DNA of 64,000 nt from Ramazzottius varieornatus (lineage: Eukaryota; Tardigrada; Eutardigrada; Parachela; Ramazzottiidae), in assembly GCA_001949185.1 (NCBI GenBank), contig BDGG01000004.1:4356554-4420553 (forward strand), written 5' to 3'. The translations under genes were made by a program, and so were the position numbers. This document shows, piece by piece, positions 1 to 11,300 of the stretch; position 1 is the stretch's first letter, and every line of letters begins with the position of its first letter. The notes beneath the pieces were generated by a model. That model was given only the letters and a program-made list of their open reading frames with translations, was not told the DNA's origin and did not search any database.

Positions 1-890
1 ACGACGTTGCAAGGTCCACGTTGTCAGGATAGACAACGGTAAGATGCCAGAAAAGATAGTTCGTGAGCAGCATGTGCGCGATGGAAAATACCATGAAGGA
101 AATAAACATCATCTCATGGACACCTACAACGAATACAAACTTTAATAGCTAAATACAGTGTTCGAGTTAAATTTGCTTGCACGCTGAATGAAACGATAAA
201 AAAACCACACGGCTAACAGTGCTGCTAAGGCTTACCGTAATTTTCAGAAGAGGAGACGTATGTTAACAAAACCAGGGCCGATATCTCGAGTACATTGATA
301 ACACAGTTAGCCATGACAGCGTGCCGGAGAATCGGGTTGTAGTTTATGGAAGGAAAGGATTGGTAAAAGTTGAGATACATGATGGAAACGAAAAGTCGGG
401 GAGCGCTGTGGAAGGCGACACCGGTTCGCCTAAAGTAAAGAAACAGCGTCGATGATCATTGATCAGTACCGTGGCCAACTTGTTGCCGGATACAACGGTA
501 CCCCCGAACGCCTTGAGCTGAAGCTTACCATATGTATCGTTGTGGAGTGAAACCTCCGATGGATGCGCTCAGTGAAGGAAGGTAATTCGCGACCTGTAAG
601 AACAAAACATGATTAGAAAGCGACATTGTTTGGATTGCTCCCAAGGGCGATGATGCACTTACTCCGCAGTGCGTTGCGACTGCTCGTTCGAAATCGTAGT
701 AGACAGCCAAGAAGACACATATTATCAAGCTGAATAACGGAAGGGCAAGAGTTATGCAGAACAAAACTTCAAAGTTGATCCTCATTAGAGCCCCATAGGA
801 CTTGGTCTGCGCCATGTCCACCCCGGTCCACGCTCCCCAGTCCGGCCCACAAGGAGAGTCCCAAGCCAACCAAGCTTCGAAGAAACTCAA
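1..890 (-). CDS. PGAP2: PGAP2-like GPI-anchor maturation protein, partial (3' end outside window)
   Basis: This is a multi-pass membrane protein of the PGAP2/FRAG1 family. In animals it works in the ER/Golgi on lipid remodelling of GPI anchors. Exons on the minus strand are 890-663, 593-529, 429-236 and 123-1, with GT-AG borders and matching phases. Visible family blocks are THCG followed by NYLPS, IGG..PQRYIWR, then HSAPR, LTYVSSSE, and an HEMMF segment leading into HMLLT. The first exon has a strong hydrophobic segment (about residues 40-62). The proposed start gives a 36-residue hydrophilic lead before the core homology, slightly longer than I recall for the vertebrate protein. The C-terminal third lies beyond base 1. 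No disruption is seen. Confidence 0.9.
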
Positions 891-1282
891 GCACGATTCC
901 TCCGATTCCGCCTCGAACTAGATCAGGTCAATTCCAGAAGGCTTAGGAAGAAGCAAATGTTTCAAGACGGAGTTCGTACTAACTCCGTAACTCGTAAGAA
1001 ATCAGAATTTGAAAACCACAACAAAGAAGCCTTAAATGTCTTGTCGAGCGCATTAACACCGCAGCACTGAACACAATGCGAAAATATACCCAATCAATCC
1101 GATCAACGGGCGTGAACTTCTACGGTACAGACGTGGGCTGAATCGTGCTGGTTGGCCGTGCTGCGCATCAGTGACGTGTAACTCATCTATTAATTCAATT
1201 TCTGCGAGTTCTAAATTCTCAAAGTTCTTGTTTTATAGATCGGCTGTGCTCCGATCCGGCAGGAAATTGGATTTACCGCAAG
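891..1282. other. Intergenic region between divergent PGAP2 and MRM1 genes
   Basis: This ~390 bp separates two genes that point away from each other, so it probably carries both promoters. I see no TATA box or other motif I would defend, and no coding exon. Confidence 0.5.
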
Positions 1283-3244
1283 ATGCACGCATGCTTTCGG
1301 AGCACCAGACGGAGTTTCCATACCTCAGCGCGCGGTTCACAAGCAACACAGACTGTCGGGAGATCACCAAATTATTCTTCCGCGCGCATTCTTAACCCTA
1401 GCTTGGGGGCCAAGATCAATATATCACCAACTGCCTTCGCCGTATCGCCGGTGCTTCTTAGGATTGTCGATCTCCTACGCACCTCCACTTTTTCAGCCGC
1501 CTCACGAACGTTCGCAACAGCTGTGTACTCGGAAGATCTTGCGTTGCGGAAGGATGGCTCGAAAGATAAGAGGAAGCAGTGGGTTACCGGAGATCTGTTC
1601 GAAACGGTCCATCATTCTCAGCCCCCGGAAGTAGCTAAGCTTAACGTTCCTACCAGAGGTCCCAATCTCTCCAGGTCTGTTACCGAGAAAACAATCGACG
1701 AAAAGGACGATATTTTCGATCCGTCTGACGTACATCGACCGAAACAACCTTGGCCTTACAACCTTCAGGCGCAGTTCACTGATGCTGGCAGGAAAAGGTA
1801 GTCTCACCGGAAGTCGCGTATTCTCTACCGTAAAGCTTCCTTCGTTTGGAGTTTTTCTTCGATAACCGATTAGGCTTTAACTGTCTTATTCCTTCAGGAG
1901 AAGTGCCGGGCCGAAGGACGATCTACGGGGTGGAGACGTTGTGTTTGGAACGAACCCAGTCCTCTTAGCACTGCGACAACAACGGCGTAATATATACGGG
2001 CTCTTCATAACCGAGGCGAAATCTCTGTCTCAAGAACCGGAAATAAAAGACATACTGAGAATCTGCAAAGAGAGATCCATCCCGGTCGTCCAGATGCAGA
2101 GTGCTCAGTTGATGAGGTTGTCCGAAAATAGACCTCATCAAGTAGGTGGCTTCTGCTGGATTGGAGGAACTGCGCAGCGTTCCTCCGGGTACTTCAGTAG
2201 CATAATGCTTTCGTTGTCTTTCAGGGACTGTGCTTGGACTGCACGCCGTATCTTCCTGAGGAGATTGATCCTTCGACTCTGAAAGAGCAGAAACCCAACA
2301 GGAGAAATCAGCTTTGGCTCTTCCTTGATTCTGTCATGGTAGGTTGAACGAGCAGGTCTTATCGAGACGTTGACGCCCTGGTTTTTCCAGCTCAAAGGAA
2401 AGAATAGGGTATTGTTTGTTATAGGACCCCATGAACCTGGGAGCCATTCTTCGTTCGGGCTACTTCTTCGGCGTGGATAAATTTGTGTTGTTCAACAGGT
2501 TCGAAGACTGTGGAAACTAATCGTGTTGAAAGCCGGCGTTCCCGATAGTCGTGATACCCAGAAGGCGTTCTGTTCTACCTGTATCTTTAATTACCAGTCT
2601 TTTTTAGTTGCCCACCCACATCCACTGTCAGCAAAGCAAGCGCCGGTGTGATGGAGATAGCTGAGATGAGCACCATTAGACCGAAAAGCATCAGGTCTTT
2701 CTTTTCGGTAAGGTATATATCACCTCGTTGTTCTGGAAATGCAACAGAGCCATTATGTCTGACTGGATGAACTTATTTCAAGGTCCTGAAGGATCAGCAT
2801 TGGTCAATCACTGCGACATGCAGTAAGAACGAACTGGTCCAGTTCTCTACTGCAGCAAAGAAGGGGCTTGAGTCATTGGAAGTCCGTGAAAATACGGTTC
2901 TTGTTATCGGTGAGACTGCGTCTTTTCATATTATGTCGAAGCGCTGAAATCCGGTTGCATTGCAGGAAACGAACACTCGGGAGTAAACAGTGATATCATA
3001 CCTTTTTGTGATCAAGTCATCTCTGTCGAACCCGGAAATGACCAAGCTCTGGACCAGGCAAACTGCCTGAATGTATCTGTTGCGACTGGTGAGTCTCCTT
3101 TACTTATCCGCATAAGGTAAAGCAGTTTTGTCGAAAATCATAGCTTCTGATTTATTTGGACTTTTGTGTGTAGGTGTGATATTGAGTCAGATGGCCATAA
3201 AACGGAAACAGCAGTTGCAGCTGAACTTGAAGGAGCTTACTTGA
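1283..3244 (+). CDS. MRM1: Mitochondrial rRNA methyltransferase 1 (SpoU/TrmH family)
   Basis: This is a predicted SAM-dependent ribose 2'-O-methyltransferase of the SpoU family. MRM1 modifies a guanosine in mitochondrial large-subunit rRNA. Eight exons join in frame to 455 aa: 1283-1797, 1898-2141, 2225-2338, 2425-2498, 2608-2707, 2783-2909, 2966-3088 and 3174-3244. The N-terminal ~170 residues are basic and poorly conserved, consistent with a mitochondrial presequence. The substrate-binding domain follows (VFGTNPVLLAL). The SPOUT knot motifs are DPMNLGAILRS (motif 1), a VLVIGNEHSG block (motif 2) and LNVSVATGVILSQ (motif 3). The extension before the domain is long for the family. Introns are 56-109 bp. 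Confidence 0.92.
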
Positions 3245-4126
3245 ACCAGTCTTTAGCGCTTTTATTGAGCCATCCGGCCATAAGTTTTTCGTTCTAGATA
3301 TCTGTTTCAAATTTATAGATCTTCCGACGTAATCAAGAATCGCGATCAATAGTTTGAAATTTACCTGGAGGCCCTGGCACAAAGCGAGTGCAAGACTCAC
3401 CGTCAGACTGTCAAGTTTTGACACAGAGTTTCAGGTTGATTGATCGCCGCCTTTTCTTCGCGCATTCTTTTAGTATTTCACCGTTTTGGGCCGAAGTTCA
3501 TTGAACTTGGTAGTTGGTACGAAGTAGATTTTACTATCAAAATGTGCGCAAGACATGCTCGCAAAGTACCGCAAACTGGGTCAAACATTTTGCGACTGGC
3601 GCACACTGCATGCCGCGCAGTGTGCTTCCAACTTTCGCAAGCTGTAAGCTTTACGGAAAAAAGGCAGTCCCACAGTCTCCCACTCCCACACGGGGCCACT
3701 GGCCCAGCTGTGAAAACAAGTTTCCGTTGTTTTGGTTTCATATGGGTTGCGCAACGGCCGCAGCCGCCGCACTGACGAGCTGCTGACCATCGTGTTGCAC
3801 ATTTGACTTGGTTGATTGCTGCCAGAACGCATGGATGATTGTTTGATAGGCACTACTTTCAGTTTGTGCAGCGCGATGTTCAGCAGCTCGTCAGTGAACG
3901 GCCGAGATGCCGAGTGGGCAGGCCAACGTTCCTTCTGGCCCATTCAGCGAGGGCCAACAAGGCAGACGTAGAGACCTGCAGAGGTTGCTGGAGAGGTCAC
4001 GAAAGTGAGTGAAATTAGGCTAGGTCAGGGTTATATACCGGGCTAAAGGTCAGACCCGCGGCCAGTTGCGGACCACACCTCCACATGCGCATTGGTTGTG
4101 ATTCCGAACCGTGTCTGGCAGGCACT
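3245..4126. other. Intergenic region with an imperfect inverted repeat
   Basis: No convincing coding sequence is present. An imperfect palindrome with ~32-bp arms lies at 3771-3802 and 3865-3896 (listed separately). The many overlapping open frames at 3440-3940 are on both strands and none resembles a known protein. Confidence 0.5.
3771..3896. repeat. Imperfect inverted repeat, ~32-bp arms
   Basis: Positions 3771-3802 and 3865-3896 are reverse complements with about four mismatches; both contain the core GACGAGCTGCTGA or its complement. The 62-bp spacer pairs only weakly. It could be a degraded foldback transposon or hairpin. I see no target-site duplication. Confidence 0.6.
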
Positions 4127-4134
4127 GTCTGCTG

Positions 4135-4414
4135 CAGTGTTGAACAGGTACAGGTATCGTCAGTGTTGAACGCGGTACCGGTATTACCTAAGTACAATAC
4201 CGGAGATATCCATAGCTCCACATTAGGTATTACCTGTTGAATACCCGGGTAATACCGAACACCGCTGGTAACGATACCTGTACCTGTTCAACACTGGGTA
4301 TCGCTACCAGCGGTATTCGGTATTACCCGGGTGTTTGACAGGTAATACCTAATGCTGAGCTATTGATATCTCCGGTATTGTACTTAGGCAATACCGATAC
4401 CGCGTTTAACACTG
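4135..4414. mobile_element. Nonautonomous hAT-like foldback MITE with 8-bp target-site duplication
   Basis: The element starts CAGTGTTGAAC and ends TTTAACACTG. It is flanked by identical 8-mers GTCTGCTG at 4127-4134 and 4415-4422. Long inverted arms (about 4160-4270 against 4304-4413) are roughly 90% identical, so nearly the whole element folds on itself. A second CAGTGTTGAAC occurs inside the left end at about 4161. The CAGTG terminus with an 8-bp duplication is typical of hAT elements. There is no coding capacity, so it would need a transposase from elsewhere. Confidence 0.82.
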
Positions 4415-4796
4415 GTCTGCTGCCGTGTGAACGGAAAGCCGTCGTTAAAAGTTAGCAATCAACGTAGTAATAAGTGATCAAGGCGTAGGCAAGTGTTCAA
4501 GTTTCACGTGTATCTACCGTCGGTTTCTTCGTATTTTGAGATTGATAGGCCTTACAAGGAGAATTTGTTTGAACGATCGATCGAGTCATTCTGCACTAAA
4601 TGGATTGCACTGAAGACTGAATGCACAGCTGATGTGAAATGGCCAATCAGCTGTGTCACGCTTTCGCGTTCGGTGTAGTAATGTGGCCAAACTGCTAAAC
4701 CCTAAGTCAAAGAGGGTAGTTGGGGGGACCTATTTTCGTGACTTTGTGACCTCCCCAGCAACGTCTGCAGCCGTACTGTTTACAAAAAATAATCTC

Positions 4797-5560
4797 ATGT
4801 TCTCATCTCGCAGATTCTCACTCCTTACCATCCTCCTTTTGCTTGTCGTCTAGTGAGGAATGCGATGGGAATATACCCTACATCTGACTGATAACTATAC
4901 GGCAAGAAAGGGCTTTAATCTTTATTCATAGGTGGCAACTAGCTTCTGAAGACCATCCTGGAGACTGGAACAGCTGGAAGTTTGGAGCGATTGTCGTTCA
5001 GGAGTACTATCCTTCTACCGAACATCAGCTAACGCCGCTGGAGTTCCTCCCGCAAGGTACTATTAAGGCTTCAGGTGGCCTGACAAGATTAAGGGATTGC
5101 TGCGGGAGTCGCTTGCAGCTGGATAACTTGTTGGAGACTGAGCTTCGTTATGGTCTTGTTTTACAGGTGTATAATCTGTATGGCCAGCTAGGTGGAGAAG
5201 TTTGCGCTTTTCCCCACGTCCTCCTCGATCTCCAGGCGCTGTTACAGTTTTTACAGTAGTTTTCAGCGAAGACAATGGTGGAAGCTGCAACTCCGAAGGA
5301 ATAAACATTAAACTACGTCACGGCCAGACGGAACCACTTCAATTGTTACCTTCGTGATTACAATTCACCAATGCGTCGTCACTTTCTCGAGTACGTTACG
5401 TGTGGATTTGCTGGCGAATCTATCCTTTTCGACAAAAGAGCTCCACGCTCGACTTGCAGTGCAGCAAGGCTCTCAATTCTGGTCGTTTTCCGACGCATCT
5501 GAGGTAGTGTGGTATATCACCGTCGTCAACATTGTACTTCTGTTAGGCATATCTTCTAAT
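4797..5560 (+). pseudogene. EMC10-like coding sequence, frame unresolved (possible pseudogene)
   Basis: The pieces resemble ER membrane complex subunit 10 in order. A hydrophobic leader starts at ATG 4797. Frame 1 from 4933 to ~5225 carries a beta-rich domain (EFLPQGTIKASGGL, then GGEVCAFPHVLLD). Another frame from ~5225 to 5350 carries VVFSEDNGGSCNSEGINIKL. A third frame from 5354 ends in a hydrophobic segment, WYITVVNIVLLLG, as expected for the C-terminal membrane anchor. The frames do not join through introns of normal size: TAG closes the leader, and stops at ~5257 and ~5351 close the next two pieces. It may be a pseudogene, contain sequence errors, or have splicing I cannot see. The EMC10 assignment itself is tentative. 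Confidence 0.4.
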
Positions 5561-5605
5561 TATATATACACGCTATGCCACGGAAGATATTCTTGCATTT
5601 TGCAG

Positions 5606-7766
5606 GTTCTAATATGGCCACAAAGACAGTAACCAAAGCTGATACTGGAAGTGCTGAGGAAGTTGCAGATTTGGAAAAGTTTCTGTCGATATTGTCTCTG
5701 AAAACAGCGACTATCATAACAGAAGCGCGCCGTGGTGGGAAATTCACATCTGACTGCAATCCTCAGCCAACACATGCAGACTGGGTAACGCATGCGTCAA
5801 CTTCTTCCCCGGATGTTCGGTTGTGAATTGTGTTTATTTTTGCAGTTTGGGTTAGCAGTTCGCGAATCCGCCCAGCTGCGTCAAGAGGTGAAGGATCTAA
5901 CAAAGGATCATGTGTCCGTAATGGACAAAGCATTCGGCGTGGCCGTCGTTGCACAACTGCCCACACTAGAGGAGATTCCTCTCGAGTACTGGTGGCTATG
6001 GTTTGACCCGTCGGTTGTTGAAAAGGATATTCAAGTCAAGTCAACAGTGTATAATCGCATGGCCACATTGTTGAGGTCCATCGCCGTTGTGCTCCGCGCT
6101 AGTCCTATGAACAGGTTTGTTTGCTGGCTCCTCTTCACCGAATTGTCTACAACTTTGCGCATGACATGTGGTAAATAACCATTGTTCTCTCTGCAGACTT
6201 GTCAGACAAAATGACTATTTCAAATTTACACACAAACTGTTCGTTGGCGATCCTGATGTGCGCGAGTTGCAGACAGTGGCCAAAACATTCAAGGTACGAG
6301 CATATCTTTGTCCAGTCCAGTCAGTCTCTACCATGCACGTACAGTAAGTTTCCCAAAACCAGCCGCAACTCAGGCCAACAAAGTCGACCAGATCGTTCCA
6401 TACATCTCTGTACGTGTACTGCTGGAATACTTGTAGTGATTAGCGACTGCTCATAAAGACGTATTTGGCGGAGGAAATTTTGCCTCTCACGATTTTGATA
6501 AAACTAGCGCGACGAACCTGTACGACATTTTGTTGGTCAACGACAATAGACAGTGTGATCGTCGACAAACGACAGTTTTGCTGAGCTTCAGCCATGATGG
6601 ACTTTTTCGAGTCTAACAATCGCGTGTTGCAGATTGGCCCGCTGAAAACGCCGCTCGGTTCCATATACTTTTCCGGCGCCTGTCGCGAAACGGCTTTCTC
6701 GGATAGCCCAGTTTCCCACCCGCTGACCGAACCACTTCTTCGAGGTACTCGCACTCGCGAGCAGGAAGCCGTGAATGAAATCCCAAGTATGGTCGCCGCA
6801 GCCAAAGGAACAGAACGCGCCGTTGCCTCCTCACCAAGAGCTTCGCCTCTCCTCGACATGAAACGTCGTAACGATGACGGCACGCCACGTCAAATCCGCT
6901 TTTCTACCAACGGCAACAATGACAAGCCTCGAACCTTTGCGGAGTTACAGTACACCGGAGCGTTCGCTTCACCGGCGAAGCCTTCTTCAGATAGTGAGGA
7001 AGATACTTATGAGATTCCGGATAGTGCGTTCGCCGAGTTGGTGAACTTCCCCGACGACGAGGACCTGGATGGTCCGGTGGTCAGTATTGCGCCGGGGTTA
7101 AGTAAGACACATCCAAAGTCGATCCTGAAGGAGACGTCGAGTAGAAGTAGCCTCGAAGGAAAGATGGAAATCGGGGCTGCTTTACCAAGCTTTCCACTTC
7201 TCGATCACCTTACGCTGATCGACGATGGCTTCGGAGACGAAGATGACGAGGGTGATATGGTGGTACATTATATTCCCTAATTTCCAGTGTTTGGGGACTT
7301 AGCAGACAAACTGGACAAGATTGTTTTTTCAAGTGGCGCTCATTGTCAGTGTCATTGGCTGAAAACGTGCGCCGCCTGGAAAAGACGATCTTGCCGAGGG
7401 TGCTTGGCATAGTCCTATATGATTTTGTGAATAATAATCAAGTTTGTAATAATCTTGCTGATCGAGATATTGGATTCATCGATTTTTTCAATTGAGCAAG
7501 AGGAATGTAGATTGTGTTTGCAGAGACCGGCGTTTGCTCCACCAAGAAGTCAGCTTGGTTCGCAAGATTTGGTTGCTTTCTACCGCGAGTGCCAAACAGC
7601 GCCAGACAGCCTGACGTTTCTGGACAAGAAGAACATGAGCGTGGTCCGGACTGTGAAGACTTTATCTCAAAAGTTGGTCGGACTAGAAAGTGAACTGGCC
7701 GAGTTTGAGAAGTTTGTTGATGATCTGAAACAATCTGGAGACGAAGCTTCGTGGATCATGAGCTGA
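5606..7766 (+). CDS. ATG13: Autophagy-related protein 13 (HORMA domain)
   Basis: ATG13 is the regulatory subunit of the ULK1/Atg1 kinase complex that starts autophagosome formation. The coding sequence begins at ATG 5614, just after an acceptor AG at 5605, so an upstream noncoding exon is likely. Coding exons are 5614-5784, 5846-6114, 6197-6293, 6633-7262 and 7524-7766 (469 aa, all phases consistent). The N-terminal HORMA fold shows DLEKFLSILSLKT, EARRGGKF, ADW, VYNRMATLLRS and TPLGSIYFSGA. A long acidic, Ser-rich linker follows. The conserved C-terminal tail is LVAFYRECQ..., then LSQKLVGLESELAEFEKF, as in vertebrate ATG13. The last intron (7263-7523) contains a hairpin repeat copy. Confidence 0.93.
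7305..7400. repeat. Hairpin repeat family, copy 1 (ATG13 last intron)
   Basis: This is an imperfect palindrome with stem AAGTGGCGC / GTGCGCCGC and outer halves ACAAGATTGTTTTTTC / GAAAAGACGATCTTG. The loop contains ATTGGCT. It shares stem and flanks with copies near 10.57, 32.62, 40.13 and 63.46 kb. Confidence 0.75.
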
Positions 7767-8342
7767 CAACAGTCAGCACGACTTTCTTTCTCCTTCTTTG
7801 TAGTTAGTACAGCTTTTTTCCCCGCTCCTGTATTTTCTTCAGAAGTGACTAGACCTGTATATAATGTAAGCTCGTGCTGGGACTTCTCCATGGTGCAATT
7901 GTACAGAACTTTTATGCTCAAAATTAGTTTATTTATCGAGTGAATTTTACTCATCGAACTGCGCTGAATAACCCTACGTCTCGCCTCAAATTTTTATTTT
8001 GTTACGCATAGTCATTTCTATACTACTCTACCTGCAGGTCTTGTATTGTGTCACTTTGTACAGTTTTCTAAGATTTACATAAAATAAAGTTCAAATTCTT
8101 CAGTTTTGAGAAATGTTATATTCATCCAAGTGAATATCCATTTACTGTCACTTATCCAGGTTTCTCGAAGAGGAGGCTTGGCATCAACGCACCAAGAAAA
8201 AGATCAATTCAGATATGGAAAATGGAAATCACGGTAGTTTCAATCGAACTACAAAGTTACAAACTACAAAGTTATCTTAGAACCGCAAAAACATTGTTCC
8301 AAACACAGCCGCAAGGTAAAAGCACCAACAGAAATCAAGTAC
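7767..8342. other. 3' untranslated region of ATG13 and convergent intergenic space
   Basis: This lies between the stop codons of ATG13 (+) and the CRACD-like gene (-). It is AT-rich and contains one good polyadenylation signal for ATG13. No coding sequence is supported. Confidence 0.6.
8083..8088 (+). terminator. Polyadenylation signal AATAAA (ATG13)
   Basis: AATAAA lies 317 bp downstream of the ATG13 stop in AT-rich sequence, a normal distance for a 3' end. Confidence 0.55.
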
Positions 8343-11300
8343 TCAGTAAGCCGCGCTGCTTTCTGTCAACATCTCAATCCTTTTCCTCTTTTCATGGGCC
8401 AATGCCACCCAACTAGGAACCGTTGAACTCAAAGTACCACACGAAACTTGTGAGGAAAGCGGCGTCATTTTCGTGGTCTTATTCGTCACTAGAGGTTTCA
8501 ATGGCACCGCCGGCACCGATGCCGTCCATGTAGAGTCTGTCAAGGGATACTGACTCTGCGACAGCGTAGTCTTCAACGGCACTTCCGCCTTCACTTCCGC
8601 CTCTGTCACTTTACTATTCGTTGATTGTGAAAGCTCGTTGGCGGACGCTGCAGGTCGTCGTATCGACCCTCGAGTGACCGAACCACTCTTTACCCTATCG
8701 TTGTCCCCATTCCTTGGAGAAAGAGGCTTGAAGTCTGCTACGCTCTTCTGCTGGAAGATGGCGGCTCGTGAGGAGACTTTTGGGTATGGAATAACGTCGT
8801 CGGAAGCAGTGGCTTTTGTGGAAGTGGTGGTTAATACTGGGAAGAACGCCTCTTGCGGCATTAGGTTCTCTTGGTCGGCTGACGAGTCGTTCTTGGAAGG
8901 CTCAAACATCGACCGTCTCCATGTTGTGTTCTTCCTGCGGATGTTCTCGTTGGAGGGTGGTTGGTCGGTTCGGAGACTGGGGAATTCGACAGGTTGGAAG
9001 CGCTTGAGCGGCTGTGGCTCGGAGGACCTTCTTGCAACAGGTGAGCTGACCGGAAGGTCCGAAAGCAGAGTGCTGCTGTCCGAAAGTGGCTTCTCCTTGA
9101 TGGAAGAATCTGTGAAGATTGAGCGGAAAGGTTGAATGGACTGATACACGTCGATCTTCTTTGCTTCGGGCCTGGCGAAAGTATCTTCCATCGGCATGAA
9201 GAGCTTCTTCTTCGATTGGGTGGAGGTGTTTTCTTCGCTGGTAGTCTTGTGCTCTGTGTTGGTAACGCTGTTGGGCATCCAAGGTGTCGGCTGCTCCCTG
9301 GTGGTGTCGAGTGTCTTTTGTAGCGGGAATGGTCTCGTCGACAGTGAGTCCAGTAGTGCGAGGTTAGTAGCCAAGTCGAAAATGTTATTCTTTAGAGAAC
9401 TCTCTGCGTTGCTTTCACCACTGGCCTTGTTATCGTGCGTCACGGCAGTTTTTTGAGTCTTCAGGTGTTTCAAAATTGGCACTAGTGGACGCTGTACCTG
9501 CGAGTTGAAGCTAGAGCGTACGTGTTCCAGTTTAGCGAAAGTAGGTTCCATGGCAGGCACTTCTTTCACTTCGGCACCTCTTCGGAAAGACACTGGCGAC
9601 TGCACAGTAGCAACTTCGGAGGATGCCGGCTTCAACACAGGGGAAAGCGGTTTACTCAACGGCGTAGGCTGGACTGCGACAACAAGCGGAAAGACCGCTG
9701 AGACCTGGTCACCGTCCAGCTCTTGTAGATGAGCACTCCTCTTGGCAAGGATCTTCATTAGTTCTTCTTCACCTCTGGACTGACTAGGCTCGCTCATTAG
9801 TCCACTCTTCGCCCGTACCACAGGCTTCGGCGATACTAAAGGCGCCGAAACCTTCGTAGTCAAGGTCACCTCAAAAGAGGACTTGCGATCCGGAATACTT
9901 ATCGGAACCGAAGAGAAATCGTTAATGGACTTTGCGGAAAAATCTTCTCTAAGAGGATCAGGAGTTGTAATCTTAATTGGTTCTTCCATGGGAGGAAGAG
10001 CAGGTAGCCTGCGGTACTCGATCGAGGGTTTCTCCAACACGGCAGGTGGCGACATCGAGCTTGGCAGCTCGGAACTTTCGCTACGAGCCATCCCGATATC
10101 ACTCGAGTGGAAGGGCGAAGGGCTCGAAACAGGGGAAGACACGGTTTCTCGTCTGACGATCGAGATGGTTTCCTGCTTGATGGGGAAGTAGTCCATTTTC
10201 TTGAAAGGTAGGATGGGGTTGCTTTGTTTGAAAGACGACGCTGAGGAGAAAGAGGGGATGTGCGACTGAAACTGCGCAGGTATGGCCGGCTGTTTCGAGA
10301 CGTCGGCCAACATGTCACTTATCGTGCTAGAGCTCTTCCGGTGGTGCTCGGTTGAAGCACTGTGCTTCCTTTCTACCGCTCGATGGACTGGCTGGGTCAA
10401 CACTATACTGTTCGCTTTGGCCAGTGGCAAGTGCGACGCGGGAAGACTGAACGGATCGGAAGAGAGAGCATCCTTCGGTAGCAAACCTTAAAAAAAAGAA
10501 AAATGTTATACGTGACAACAAATCATAAATTGAGAGCTCGACAAACAAACTCAACAAGACTGTTTTTCCCAATGGCGCACACACACAGCCAATAACACTG
10601 AAAACGTGCGCCACTTGACAAAGCAATCTTGTAGAGTTTGAATGATCTATAACTGAAAAACGAAAGGCAATAATGATGAAAAAATCTTTGTATAAGAAAC
10701 TTTTGTGTATATGAACGTCGAGGAATAGTCAGGTCATATTCTGATCTGGTAAAACATACTCTGTGGTTCTTCAAAATTTGTGGAGATGACCGTGTCGAAG
10801 GAGTCAGCATCGGTGTGCTTGCGGAACTTGGAGAAGATCTTCTTGAATTCCTCATTGTCGGTACTGAAAGTCTTGGGTGGTACTAGGGGTGGCGTCGATC
10901 TGCTGACAAGAGGTTGATGTCGAGCTAAGCGCGGACTAATTGAAGCGGCAATGGGTGTTGACGCAGCCGAGGACTCTGAAGATGCTCGGCGTGCGACGTG
11001 GAATGACTTTGAATAGGCTAACGTCGAGGCTTTGCGCGGTGTGTGCTCACGAATTGTTGACTGAGGTGAGGGCTGACTTTGACGTGCATCCGCAAACGCC
11101 GACGTCTTGGGCAGGATCTCGTAGGTCGCTTCCACCTGCGACACTACCGTCACAGAGTGACGGGATGTGCTCGTGTCGTGGTTGTGGGATATCGGCAAGG
11201 TGGGAAGGGAGAACTCTGGACGAGTTGGCAAGCTCTTCGGACTTGTCTCCAGAGTCTGCAACAAACAAGAAACGTCTTAATGAAACAGTGGGAAATAATA

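Noticed and set aside
3590-3632. GGCGCACACTGC...GCAGTGTGC palindrome, considered as a sixth copy of the hairpin family
   Set aside because: It shares only the GGCGCAC word; the outer arms with CAAGATTGTT are absent.
3440-3943. Cluster of overlapping ORFs on both strands
   Set aside because: They shadow each other around an inverted repeat and none shows a domain or splice context.
8638-9135. 165-aa plus-strand ORF
   Set aside because: Antisense shadow of the long CRACD-like exon.
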